From Spirochaetaceae bacterium UBA4077 (GTDB taxonomy: Bacteria > Spirochaetota > Spirochaetia > Treponematales > Rectinemataceae): a DNA stretch of 13,458 nucleotides. Location of the stretch: NCBI GenBank assembly GCA_002383375.1, contig DFYR01000058.1, forward strand, positions 1 through 13,458, read 5' to 3'. Below the pieces are notes generated by a model. The model did not search any database, was not told the origin of the DNA, and saw only the letters and a program-made list of their open reading frames with translations. The translations under genes were made by a program, and so were the position numbers. This document shows positions 1 through 6,625 of this stretch, piece by piece (position 1 is the first letter of the stretch; each line of letters begins with the position of its first letter).

Positions 1-74
1 TCAAGGACGGCATCAACAAGATGGTGGCGGACGGCAATAAGACCCTGCGCGATTTCGAGCGTCTGAATAAATAG
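1..74 (+). CDS. ugpB: 3' end of an ABC transporter periplasmic binding protein (UgpB-like), partial
   Basis: The window opens inside a gene. The reading frame whose codons start at position 3 runs 23 sense codons to a TAG stop at 72-74, ending in ...LRDFERLNK. This tail resembles the C-terminus of E. coli UgpB, where a helix with a GNxxLRxFE pattern closes the glycerol-3-phosphate binding protein. The next two genes are clear UgpA and UgpE homologues, and in many genomes ugpB stands directly before them, so context supports the call more than the short sequence does. The protein would bind substrate in the periplasm and deliver it to the permease pair. Only about 5% of the gene is visible, so the substrate cannot be judged; other family 1 binding proteins end in a similar way. 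Confidence 0.65.
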   Translation, partial: KDGINKMVADGNKTLRDFERLNK

Positions 75-103
75 TGCGCTGAAATAGTTTTCATGCTATA
101 CTG

Positions 104-130
104 AAAAGGCCGCCGAAAGGCGGCCTTTTT
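104..130 (+). terminator. Rho-independent terminator/attenuator between ugpB and ugpA
   Basis: An 11-bp stem (104-114 with 119-129, AAAAGGCCGCC against GGCGGCCTTTT) closed by a GAAA tetraloop is followed by a T run. It lies 29 nt after the ugpB stop and about 70 nt before ugpA. The place suggests partial termination, so that the binding protein is made in excess over the permeases. Between it and ugpA a weaker fold is possible (GGAAAA at 133-138 with TTTTCC at 164-169, enclosing CGGCA/TGCCG at 142-154), and no clear separate promoter is seen. Confidence 0.88.
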
Positions 131-197
131 AAGGAAAAACCCGGCATACTGCCGAGATAAGGCTTTTCCACGAAATCCGCCTGCGTTAGGATGCGTC

Positions 198-1082
198 ATG
201 GCTAAACAATACGAGTTTCCCTCGAAAGGTCTTCCCTACCTTCTAGTAATGCCCCAGATGGTCATCGTCTTCCTGTTCTTCTTCTGGCCGTCGGCCCAGG
301 CTATCTGGCAGTCCTTCTTTCTCCAGGACCCCTTTGGCGGCAGGGTGATCTTTGTCGGTTTCGAAAACTACACAAAGCTATTCAGCGATCCGGACTACTG
401 GGCCTCCTTCCGGGTTTCGGTGCTCTTCGCTTTGGCGATCACATTTTCCTCCATGGCGATCTCACTCTTTTTGGCCATTCAAACCAACAAGAAAATCCGT
501 TTCGACTCATTCTACAAGACAATGATGATCTGGCCCTATGCGGTAGCTACCATGGTCGCCGGCGTACTATGGCTTTTCATGTTCAATCCCAACGTGGGTG
601 TCATAGCTTGGTTTTTAAAGTACAAACTGGGAATAGAATGGAATCATCTCTTGAAGGCCGATCAGGCATTCTGGCTGTTAACCCTTGCGGCTAGCTGGAA
701 GCAGATTTCCTACAATTTCGTCTTTTTCCTCGCAGGCCTTCAGAGCGTGCCCCTGCCGCTGGTGGAAGCCGCCGCCATCGACGGAGCCGGTCCAGTCAAA
801 CGGTTCTGGAAGATCATTTTCCCCATGCTCTCTCCCACCACCTTCTACCTTTTGGTCATGAACCTCGTCTACGGCTTTTTCGAAACCTTCCCCATCGTCC
901 ATCAGGTCACCGCCGGCGGACCGGGCAAGGCCACCCAGGTACTTGTCTACAAGGTATGGAGGGACGGTGTGATAAACCTAGACCTGGGAGGCTCCTCAGC
1001 CCAGTCCGTAATCCTCATGATCATGGTAATCGCGCTCACCGTGGTTCAGTTCCGCTTTATCGAGCGGAAGGTCACCTACTAA
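198..1082 (+). CDS. ugpA: ABC transporter permease, UgpA-like (glycerol-3-phosphate type)
   Basis: This is an inner-membrane permease of the MalF/UgpA group. The 294-residue length equals or nearly equals the family norm, and long stretches recall E. coli UgpA: LPYLLVMPQ near the N-terminus, the DPFGG segment around 44-48, NYTKLFSDPDYW near 57-68, FNPNVGVI near 129-136, and a C-terminal SAQSVILM segment. The EAA loop that contacts the ATPase is intact at about residues 190-198 (EAAAIDGAG). About six membrane helices are visible. The ATG has AGGA at 188-191 upstream. It pairs with UgpE, whose gene starts 12 nt after this stop. By homology the substrate would be glycerol-3-phosphate or a glycerophosphodiester, but UgpAE-like permeases also serve other sugars, so substrate is less certain than family. 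Confidence 0.9.
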   Translation: MAKQYEFPSKGLPYLLVMPQMVIVFLFFFWPSAQAIWQSFFLQDPFGGRVIFVGFENYTKLFSDPDYWASFRVSVLFALAITFSSMAISLFLAIQTNKKIRFDSFYKTMMIWPYAVATMVAGVLWLFMFNPNVGVIAWFLKYKLGIEWNHLLKADQAFWLLTLAASWKQISYNFVFFLAGLQSVPLPLVEAAAIDGAGPVKRFWKIIFPMLSPTTFYLLVMNLVYGFFETFPIVHQVTAGGPGKATQVLVYKVWRDGVINLDLGGSSAQSVILMIMVIALTVVQFRFIERKVTY

Positions 1083-1094
1083 AGGAAGGCTTTC

Positions 1095-1940
1095 ATGATA
1101 GAACAGAGAAAATCCGCCCGAGCCTTCCCCCACATCGTGCTTTGGCTCTCCATCCTTATTATTCTTTTTCCGATCTATTTTGTTTTTGTTGCCTCTACAA
1201 GGACTAACGCCGACATCCTCTCGGCGCCCATGCCCATCTATCCCGGATCCCATTTGATCGAAAACTACGGCCGCGCCCTTTCGGAGGGCGCCAAGAACCT
1301 GGGCGCATCGGCTCTGACCATGATGAAAAACTCCTTTATCATGGCCATGGGAATCGCGGTAGGCAAGATCATAGTCTCTCTGCTGGCCGCTTTCGCCATC
1401 GTTTTTTTTAATTTTCCCGGGAGAAAATTTTGCTTTTGGGCAATCTTCATTACTCTTATGCTGCCTGTGGAAGTGCGCATCATGCCTACCTACAAGGTTA
1501 TCTCCGATCTGGGCATGTTGAACTCCTACGCCGGTCTCATCCTTCCCATGATCGTATCAGCTACTGCTGTCTTTCTCTTCAGGCAGTTCTTCATGTCAGT
1601 GCCCAGGGAAATCGCCGAGGCTTCACAGATCGACGGGGCTACCTCGATGCAGTTTTTCCGCTCCATCCTTGTACCCATGACTAGAACGCCTATAGCGGCC
1701 ATGTTCGTCATCCAGTTCATCTACGGATGGAACCAGTACCTCTGGCCGTTGCTGATCACGACTAAGCAGGAATACTACACGCTTCTTATAGGCATAAACC
1801 GCATGCTCTCCGGCGCCGATGTCCTCATAGAGTGGCAGATAGTCATGGCCACGGTACTCCTCGCCCTGATACCCCCGGTCATCGTGGTTATAGTGATGCA
1901 GAAGCAGTTCATCGCAGGCATGACGGATACGGAGAAATAA
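1095..1940 (+). CDS. ugpE: ABC transporter permease, UgpE-like
   Basis: This is the second inner-membrane permease of the importer, of the MalG/UgpE group. At 281 residues it matches the length of E. coli UgpE, and it shares LMLPVEVRI (about 121-129), the MLNSYAGL segment (about 141-148), LFRQFFM (161-167) and YGWNQYLWPLLI (about 210-221). The EAA loop is present as EIAEASQIDGA around 172-182. The start is supported by a strong ribosome binding site, AGGAAGG at 1083-1089. It forms a heterodimer with UgpA. The protein ends in ...GMTDTEK, close to the UgpE end. No ugpC-type ATPase gene follows; a convergent gene lies downstream, so the ATPase must come from elsewhere, possibly a shared MsiK/UgpC-like protein. 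Confidence 0.9.
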   Translation: MIEQRKSARAFPHIVLWLSILIILFPIYFVFVASTRTNADILSAPMPIYPGSHLIENYGRALSEGAKNLGASALTMMKNSFIMAMGIAVGKIIVSLLAAFAIVFFNFPGRKFCFWAIFITLMLPVEVRIMPTYKVISDLGMLNSYAGLILPMIVSATAVFLFRQFFMSVPREIAEASQIDGATSMQFFRSILVPMTRTPIAAMFVIQFIYGWNQYLWPLLITTKQEYYTLLIGINRMLSGADVLIEWQIVMATVLLALIPPVIVVIVMQKQFIAGMTDTEK

Positions 1941-1949
1941 GAAAGCGTC

Positions 1950-2182
1950 AGACAGGAATCACAGGATTCGACGCCATGTAAAGGAAAGAGAGGCCAGGCT
2001 AACAATTAGTATATCGGAGTAAAATGCAACGGGGGCGTTCTCGCGAGCGCCCCCGTGACAATTACCTGTGCTGTATTATTAAACAGAAACCACAGACTCT
2101 TTACTTTATTTCCTAGATAGAAATATTCTTAATCCCGTAAATCCAGAAAATCTTCGTTATCCTGTCCGTTGTATTACAGGAT
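1950..2182. repeat. Intergenic region with short, degenerate repeat-like motifs in opposite orientation
   Basis: The gap between convergent ugpE and uxaC carries GACAGGA-type words at both ends in opposite orientation. On the plus strand GACAGGAATCACAGGATT starts at 1951. On the minus strand CGGACAGGAT (2168-2159) leads into GGATTTACGGGATT (2144-2131). A perfect 7-bp inverted pair, ATCCTGT 2159-2165 and ACAGGAT 2176-2182, overlaps the uxaC stop. From memory, GACAGGATTAACAGGATTTACAGGAT-like strings are common extragenic repeats in several phyla; this needs a database search. The match is degenerate, so this is a tentative call. Confidence 0.3.
2029..2056. terminator. Strong hairpin, probable bidirectional terminator between ugpE and uxaC
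   Basis: ACGGGGGCG (2029-2037) pairs perfectly with CGCCCCCGT (2048-2056), and three further pairs (one G-T) extend it to a tetraloop. It lies 88 nt past the ugpE stop and about 117 nt past the uxaC stop, between convergent genes. Neither side has a full T run: the plus side reads GACAATTACC and the minus side TTGCATTTTA. Termination is therefore plausible in both directions but not certain. Confidence 0.6.
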
Positions 2183-3652
2183 CTTCGCCGCCCAGGCCGG
2201 TACCTCTATTCCAAAATAATCCCTTGCATTGAACCAGCTGATGTTGCGCACTAGGCTGGCCGCGTAGGCATCGTCGGCGGGGAGTTCCCCATCCTCTACC
2301 CATCGTCCCACTACCTTGCAGAGAATGCGCCTAAAATACTCGTGTCGGGGATAGGAGAGGAAGGACCTGGAGTCGGTGAGCATGCCCACCCAGGGGCCTA
2401 TGGCCGAGACCGATGCGGTCTGCACTAGGTGGCGTACCATGCCGTCCAGATGGTCGTTGAACCACCAAGCCGCGCCGTACTGGAGCTTGCCGGCTACCCC
2501 CTTCTCGTTCGAGTAGCTGCCGGCAAAGCATTGCGCTAGAGTAGCCAAGCTGGCATTCTTGGTGTCGTCCAGGCTGTAAAGGATGGTCTTAGGCAGCATT
2601 CCCTCGGCATCGAGACGATCCAGGAAGGAAGCCAGCGGCGCGATTATTACAGCGTCGGAGATGCTGTCCCCTCCCCCGTCGGGGCCGTAGAGCCTGAAAA
2701 GCCTGGTATTGGTGTTGCGAAGGGCGCCGATATGAAGCTGCATCACCCAACCAGCCTTGGCATTGAGCCTGGCTACGTGGAGAAGGACGGCGGTGGCAAG
2801 CTTTTCCCTGGCCCGCTCTTCTGCGCTCCTGCCCGACAGCAGAAGGGCAACGATAGTGTCCAACTCCTCTTCCGTGGCGGGAGCAAAGGGAGGTACCAGG
2901 AGGGCGTGATCCGAGAGCCTGCAGCCCCGTTCGTGGAAGAATGCGTGGCGTCTGGACAGGGCTTCGGCTAAGTCCGCGAAACTGCGGATTTCCAAGCCCG
3001 CCGCGGCGCCCAGCTGGGTGATATACGCCCGCCAGGCCACGGCATCCGATGCGTTCATAGCCCTGTCGGGCCTGAATGCCGGTAAAATCCGGGCGCACTG
3101 GGCTCCCGAGGCCGCCGCGGCGGTGCCGAACTCAGGATCGGTTGCAATGCTGTCATGCCAGCGCAGATCGTCGGCGGGGTCATCGGTAGTGCAGACCACT
3201 GCTACCTTGTAAGCCTTGAGCATCGAGCGGGGAGAGTCGCCTCGCTCGCGGATAATGGCGTTAGCCCGCTGACGAATAGCAAGGGCGTTGCGGGAAGTAA
3301 GCACGTCGTTAATGCCGTAACTGCGCTGCAGCTCCAGGTGAGACCAGTGAAGGACTGGATTGCCCGGGGATTTTTCCAGGGCTGCTGCATACGCGACGAA
3401 CTTTTCAGCCCAGTCGGCCTTGCCCGAGCAGAGGGATTCGTCGGCGCCATTGGAGCGCATCACCCTCCATTTGTAGTGGTCCCCGCCCAGCCATATCTGG
3501 GCTATGTCGGTAAAGGGCTTATCCTCTGCTATCTCCCTGGGTGAAAGATGGCAGTGGTAGTCAAAGATGGGGAGCCCGTCGGCCTTGTCGTGAAACAGGC
3601 TTCTGGCAGTAGGCGTGTCCAGGAGAAAATCCTTGTCCATGAATGCTTTCAT
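2174..3652 (-). CDS. uxaC: Uronate isomerase (glucuronate/galacturonate isomerase)
   Basis: UxaC is a cytoplasmic amidohydrolase-superfamily enzyme that converts D-glucuronate to D-fructuronate and D-galacturonate to D-tagaturonate. The 492-residue protein carries the family signatures: FxDYHCHL around 30-36 with the metal-type H33 and H35, WLGGDHYKWRxMRxNG around 54-69, TTDDPxDDL around 155-163, QLHIGALRNTN near 305-315, and MLTDSRSFLSYPRHEYFRR around 424-442. E. coli UxaC has 470 residues. I place the start at 3652, because the frame from there begins MKAFMDKDFLLDT like known UxaC proteins and has AAAGGA upstream; an upstream ATG at 3730 would add 26 Gly/Arg-rich residues encoded by a hairpin. 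It is the last gene of the minus-strand operon, 126 nt after the SDR gene. Confidence 0.96.
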   Translation of the reverse strand: MKAFMDKDFLLDTPTARSLFHDKADGLPIFDYHCHLSPREIAEDKPFTDIAQIWLGGDHYKWRVMRSNGADESLCSGKADWAEKFVAYAAALEKSPGNPVLHWSHLELQRSYGINDVLTSRNALAIRQRANAIIRERGDSPRSMLKAYKVAVVCTTDDPADDLRWHDSIATDPEFGTAAAASGAQCARILPAFRPDRAMNASDAVAWRAYITQLGAAAGLEIRSFADLAEALSRRHAFFHERGCRLSDHALLVPPFAPATEEELDTIVALLLSGRSAEERAREKLATAVLLHVARLNAKAGWVMQLHIGALRNTNTRLFRLYGPDGGGDSISDAVIIAPLASFLDRLDAEGMLPKTILYSLDDTKNASLATLAQCFAGSYSNEKGVAGKLQYGAAWWFNDHLDGMVRHLVQTASVSAIGPWVGMLTDSRSFLSYPRHEYFRRILCKVVGRWVEDGELPADDAYAASLVRNISWFNARDYFGIEVPAWAAKIL

Positions 3653-3670
3653 CGCTTTTCCTTTCTTGCG

Positions 3671-3726
3671 GCCGCCGCGGCGCGGCGCTTGCCGCAAAAC
3701 CATGCCCCTTCCCGCGCCGCGGCGGC
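3671..3726 (-). other. GC-rich inverted repeat just upstream of uxaC
   Basis: A perfect 15-bp inverted repeat, 3671-3685 (GCCGCCGCGGCGCGG) with 3712-3726, has a 26-nt loop. It ends about 18 nt before the uxaC ATG, close to the ribosome binding site. In the transcript it would form a very stable stem in the SDR-uxaC spacer. It may affect uxaC translation or mRNA half-life; that role is inference. Confidence 0.6.
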
Positions 3727-3738
3727 CCAACGCTGCAT

Positions 3739-3774
3739 CTGTCCGGCGGCGGCTTTTATCCCGCCGCCGGACAG
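3739..3774 (-). other. Stable hairpin directly after the SDR stop codon
   Basis: A 14-bp perfect stem, 3739-3752 with 3761-3774 (CTGTCCGGCGGCGG on either strand), has an 8-nt loop. It begins 4 nt after the SDR stop codon on the minus strand. No T run follows, so it is not a classic terminator. It could be an RNase barrier protecting upstream mRNA, or a Rho-independent relic that reduces uxaC expression. Confidence 0.65.
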
Positions 3775-3778
3775 GGGC

Positions 3779-4594
3779 TTAGATATTGTCCGTAAGGTAT
3801 CCGCCGTCCACCGGGAGAGACACTCCGGTGACGAAGCTGGAGGCCTGGTCGCTGGCCAGGAAGAAAGCCGCACCCCAGAGCTCCTCGAACTTGCCGAAAC
3901 GCCCTAAGGGGGTCCGAGCTATGATGGATTTGCCCCTGGCGGTAAGCCCGCCGGATTCGTCCAGCAGTAGAGCCCTGTTCTGGTGCCCCACGAAAAAGCC
4001 GGGAGCTATGGCATTGACCTTTATCCCGTGGGGGGCAAGCTCCTTGGCCAGGGCCTCGTTGAGGTTCAAGACCCCCGCCTTTGCGGCGTCGTAGGCCCAG
4101 GTGCCTGAGAGGGCCTTATAGCTTGTCATGGAAGTCATGTTGATCACGCAGCCCTTGATACCCCTGGCTATCCAGTACACGGCGAAAGCCCTGGTGGGGG
4201 TGACGAGCCCGGCGAGGAGATTGAGCTCCAGGATTTCCTTGAAGAGCTTTTCGTCCACATCGACGAAGGGAACCTTGCCCCTGTTGCCCCCAACCCCGTT
4301 GATAAGCACGTCGGGGGGGCTGCCGGTCAGCCGTTCCGATTCGGCGATCGCAGCCTCGCAGGCTTCCTTGGTGCCGGTATCGACAGTGACGGCGAAAACC
4401 TTGGCGCCGGGGACTTCTTCGGCGACTTTGCGGGCCGCTTCTTCCATGGGGTGGTTCGTGCCCCGTCCCCAGAGTACGACCTTAGCTCCTGCCTTGGCGA
4501 AACCGACCGCCAGGCTGCCGGGAATCCCTCCGGCCCCTCCGGTGATCACCACTGTCTTGGCCGCGGGGGAATACATTGATTCAATGAACGACAT
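3779..4594 (-). CDS. SDR-family oxidoreductase, probable D-fructuronate reductase (D-mannonate dehydrogenase)
   Basis: This is a cytoplasmic NAD(P)-dependent short-chain dehydrogenase of 271 residues, a usual length. The Rossmann motif is at 18-26, followed by the N99-G-V-G-G segment, structural N125, and the catalytic S155, Y168 and K172 (YDAAK). A C-terminal PVDGGYLTD is typical. Position in an operon with uxaC, uxaE and a TRAP importer argues for reduction of D-fructuronate to D-mannonate, the job of SDR-type UxuB proteins in bacteria that lack the long-chain E. coli UxuB. Odd point: the usual TGxxxGIG reads TGGAGGIPG, with Pro25 where the third glycine should be. The start has GAGGAG 5 nt upstream. 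A gap of 80 nt separates it from dctM. A gluconate or other sugar-acid dehydrogenase role cannot be excluded. Confidence 0.8.
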   Translation of the reverse strand: MSFIESMYSPAAKTVVITGGAGGIPGSLAVGFAKAGAKVVLWGRGTNHPMEEAARKVAEEVPGAKVFAVTVDTGTKEACEAAIAESERLTGSPPDVLINGVGGNRGKVPFVDVDEKLFKEILELNLLAGLVTPTRAFAVYWIARGIKGCVINMTSMTSYKALSGTWAYDAAKAGVLNLNEALAKELAPHGIKVNAIAPGFFVGHQNRALLLDESGGLTARGKSIIARTPLGRFGKFEELWGAAFFLASDQASSFVTGVSLPVDGGYLTDNI

Positions 4595-4674
4595 GGGAAC
4601 TCCTCAACTATATCGATCTCTAAGAGCAACATGCTTGATATATATTCAAACGTTAACAGACTTTTGAGTTCGGC

Positions 4675-5979
4675 TCAACCGCCTGGCATTATCAAATTGG
4701 GTAGAACCATGGTTATCTCCGGTATGTAGGTTACCAGCATCAGGACGATGAACATGGTGAGATAATATGGGATCATCGCCTTGCTCACCTTCTCTATGGA
4801 AACCTTGCCTATCGCGCAGCCCACGAAGAGGGCGGAGCCCACGGGGGGCGTGCAGAGCCCGATCGCCAGATTCAGCATCAGGATAATGCCGAAATGAACC
4901 GGGGACAAGCCCAGGGTGTTGACAACCACCGGGTATAGTATCGGCGTCATGATGAGAATGAGGGGCGCCATGTCCATTATCATGCCGAGAAAAAGCAGCA
5001 GCACGTTTATGAGGAGCAAGAGAACATACTTGTTTCTGGATACCCCTAGAATCAACCTGGTAGCCATCGCTGGAATCCGCAGGTAGGCCATGAGCCAGCC
5101 GAAGGCGCTGGCCGCCGCGATCAAGGCCATAACCATAGTCAGGGTCTTGAGAGCGTTATAGAGAATCCCCTTCATCGCTTTCAGGGGAATTTCCTTGTAG
5201 ACAAAGAAGGTGATGATAAAGGCGTAGATGACCGCCACAGCCGCCGACTCGGTAGCGGTGAAAATGCCGGAGATAACGCCGCCCATGATTATCACCGCCG
5301 TCATCAGGCCCAGGAAGGCGTCCCTGAAAATATGCAGCGCCTGCTTGAAATTGACCTTGTCTTCCTTGGGGTAATTCCTTTTCTTGGCGATAAAGTAGGA
5401 AATGATCATCAGCGAAAGACCCAGGCTTATGCCCGGAATATAGCCAGCCAGGAAAAGCCTCCCTACTGAAACTCCTCCGGCCGCCACCGAATAGAGGATC
5501 ATGTTGTGGCTGGGGGGTATGATGACGCCCTGGGTGGAGCTGGTCACGGTGATGGCCACGGAAAAATCGTCGTCGTAGCCCTTCAATTTCATCATGGGGA
5601 GGATGATCGTGCCAGTGGAGGCAATATCGGCCACCGCCGAGCCCGAAATGCCCCCGAAGAACATAGAGTCCACGCAGTTGACCATAGCCAGGCCGCCCCT
5701 GATCCGGCCTACGAATACATTGGCCATCTCTATCATCTTCCGGGCTATGCCGCCCTGGCCCATGATCTCTCCTGCAATAATGAAGAAAGGGATCGCCAGC
5801 AGGGAGAAGGAGCGCACACCCTGAACCATCTGCTGGACTATAGCCATGAGGGGAATGCCCAGGTAAATAGCCGTCACAAGGGAAACTGAAGCCAGGGCAT
5901 AGGTTATCGGTACTCTCAAAACCATGAGGATGATAAATCCCCCTAGGAGCAGAATCGTTGCGACAGTAGGATCAGCCAT
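4675..5979 (-). CDS. dctM: TRAP transporter large permease, DctM subunit
   Basis: DctM is the large, ion-coupled membrane subunit of a tripartite ATP-independent periplasmic transporter. The 434 residues, with about a dozen hydrophobic segments, are of normal length. Family motifs are clear: SFSLLAIPFFIIAGEIM around 57-73, SMFFGGISGSAVADIASTGTI starting near 105, QGVIIPPSHNMILY around 150-163, and NLAIGLCTPPVGSALF in the C-terminal half. The start overlaps the end of dctQ by 8 nt (ATGGCTGA) and is preceded by GGAGG within dctQ, so translation is probably coupled. Together with DctQ it forms the membrane part, which receives substrate from DctP. The operon suggests hexuronates as cargo; the sequence of this subunit alone does not fix it. 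Confidence 0.95.
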   Translation of the reverse strand: MADPTVATILLLGGFIILMVLRVPITYALASVSLVTAIYLGIPLMAIVQQMVQGVRSFSLLAIPFFIIAGEIMGQGGIARKMIEMANVFVGRIRGGLAMVNCVDSMFFGGISGSAVADIASTGTIILPMMKLKGYDDDFSVAITVTSSTQGVIIPPSHNMILYSVAAGGVSVGRLFLAGYIPGISLGLSLMIISYFIAKKRNYPKEDKVNFKQALHIFRDAFLGLMTAVIIMGGVISGIFTATESAAVAVIYAFIITFFVYKEIPLKAMKGILYNALKTLTMVMALIAAASAFGWLMAYLRIPAMATRLILGVSRNKYVLLLLINVLLLFLGMIMDMAPLILIMTPILYPVVVNTLGLSPVHFGIILMLNLAIGLCTPPVGSALFVGCAIGKVSIEKVSKAMIPYYLTMFIVLMLVTYIPEITMVLPNLIMPGG

Positions 5980-6517
5980 GGGGACCTCCGAACAGATTCC
6001 GGAGTTTTCGCTCTCCCGCCAGATACTCGTCCACGTTCTTGTCGTAGGTATCCCAGCCTATTATGTGGAGAATCGCCTCCAGGGTTGTGATGAGGCCGGC
6101 GAAGGGTACCACCATGTAGAGGATACCAGCAGGCCATTTGGTAGCGGGCATGATGGACGTCATGGTGAAGCCCACCAGCCTCGCTCCGTAGATTATCATG
6201 ATGACGCCTACGAAGATCACGATGATTTCCGCCAGTAGGTCGAGAACCTTGTTGAGCCATTGGGGGATCTTTTCCCTGGGCACCAGGTTGATGACAATGT
6301 TGAGTTTCTGCTTTATTCCCAGTCCCATGGAGATGAAGATGAACCAGACCGCCAGCAGGAGGGCCATCTCCTCGGACCAGATTATGCCGCTGTTGAACAC
6401 GTAGCGCAGCACCACATTGGCGAAGATAATCAGTATCATCGCTACGATAAAAAACTTCGCCAGCTCCATGAGCAATATGTGGAATCCGTTGACAATCTTT
6501 AGGATTACATCTTTCAT
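5972..6517 (-). CDS. dctQ: TRAP transporter small permease, DctQ subunit
   Basis: DctQ is the small membrane subunit of the TRAP transporter. The 181 residues contain four hydrophobic helices and the family signature ANVVLRYVFNSGIIWSEEMA around residues 34-53, followed by a long second helix with WFIFISMGLGIKQ. The C-terminal tail of about 30 residues is polar (DEYLAGERKLR). The ATG is preceded by GGGAGAT about 5 nt upstream. It follows dctP after a 108-nt gap that holds an attenuator-like hairpin, and overlaps dctM by 8 nt. It is not fused with DctM, as happens in some TRAP systems. Confidence 0.94.
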   Translation of the reverse strand: MKDVILKIVNGFHILLMELAKFFIVAMILIIFANVVLRYVFNSGIIWSEEMALLLAVWFIFISMGLGIKQKLNIVINLVPREKIPQWLNKVLDLLAEIIVIFVGVIMIIYGARLVGFTMTSIMPATKWPAGILYMVVPFAGLITTLEAILHIIGWDTYDKNVDEYLAGERKLRNLFGGPHG

Positions 6518-6560
6518 AGTATCTCCCTGGGCGCCCGGCCTGGAGTATCGAAAAATCGAA

Positions 6561-6592
6561 GGCAGTCCGAGGATTTTATCCTTCGGACTGCC
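6561..6592 (-). terminator. Attenuator-like hairpin between dctP and dctQ
   Basis: GGCAGTCCGA (6561-6570) pairs with TCGGACTGCC (6583-6592), and GGAT/ATCC (6571-6574, 6578-6581) continues the stem past one bulged base. On the minus strand the stem is followed by TTCGATTTTTCG, a weak T run. It lies about 33 nt after the dctP stop. Partial termination here would make DctP more abundant than the membrane subunits. Confidence 0.75.
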
Positions 6593-6625
6593 ACTATGTT
6601 TTTAAAAACGAAGGTCTTTATACTT

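Noticed and set aside
97..102. TATACT as a -10 box for ugpA
   Set aside because: No acceptable -35 lies 16-18 nt upstream, and the terminator hairpin follows at once, so a transcript from here would be stopped early.
2589..3098. 169-codon minus-strand frame inside uxaC
   Set aside because: It is in another frame within a well-supported uxaC and is rich in Arg, Gly and Pro, as shadow frames are.
3653..3730. Upstream extension of uxaC by 26 residues
   Set aside because: The added residues are Gly/Arg-rich and come from a GC-rich inverted repeat; the ATG at 3652 has a good ribosome binding site and matches the family start.
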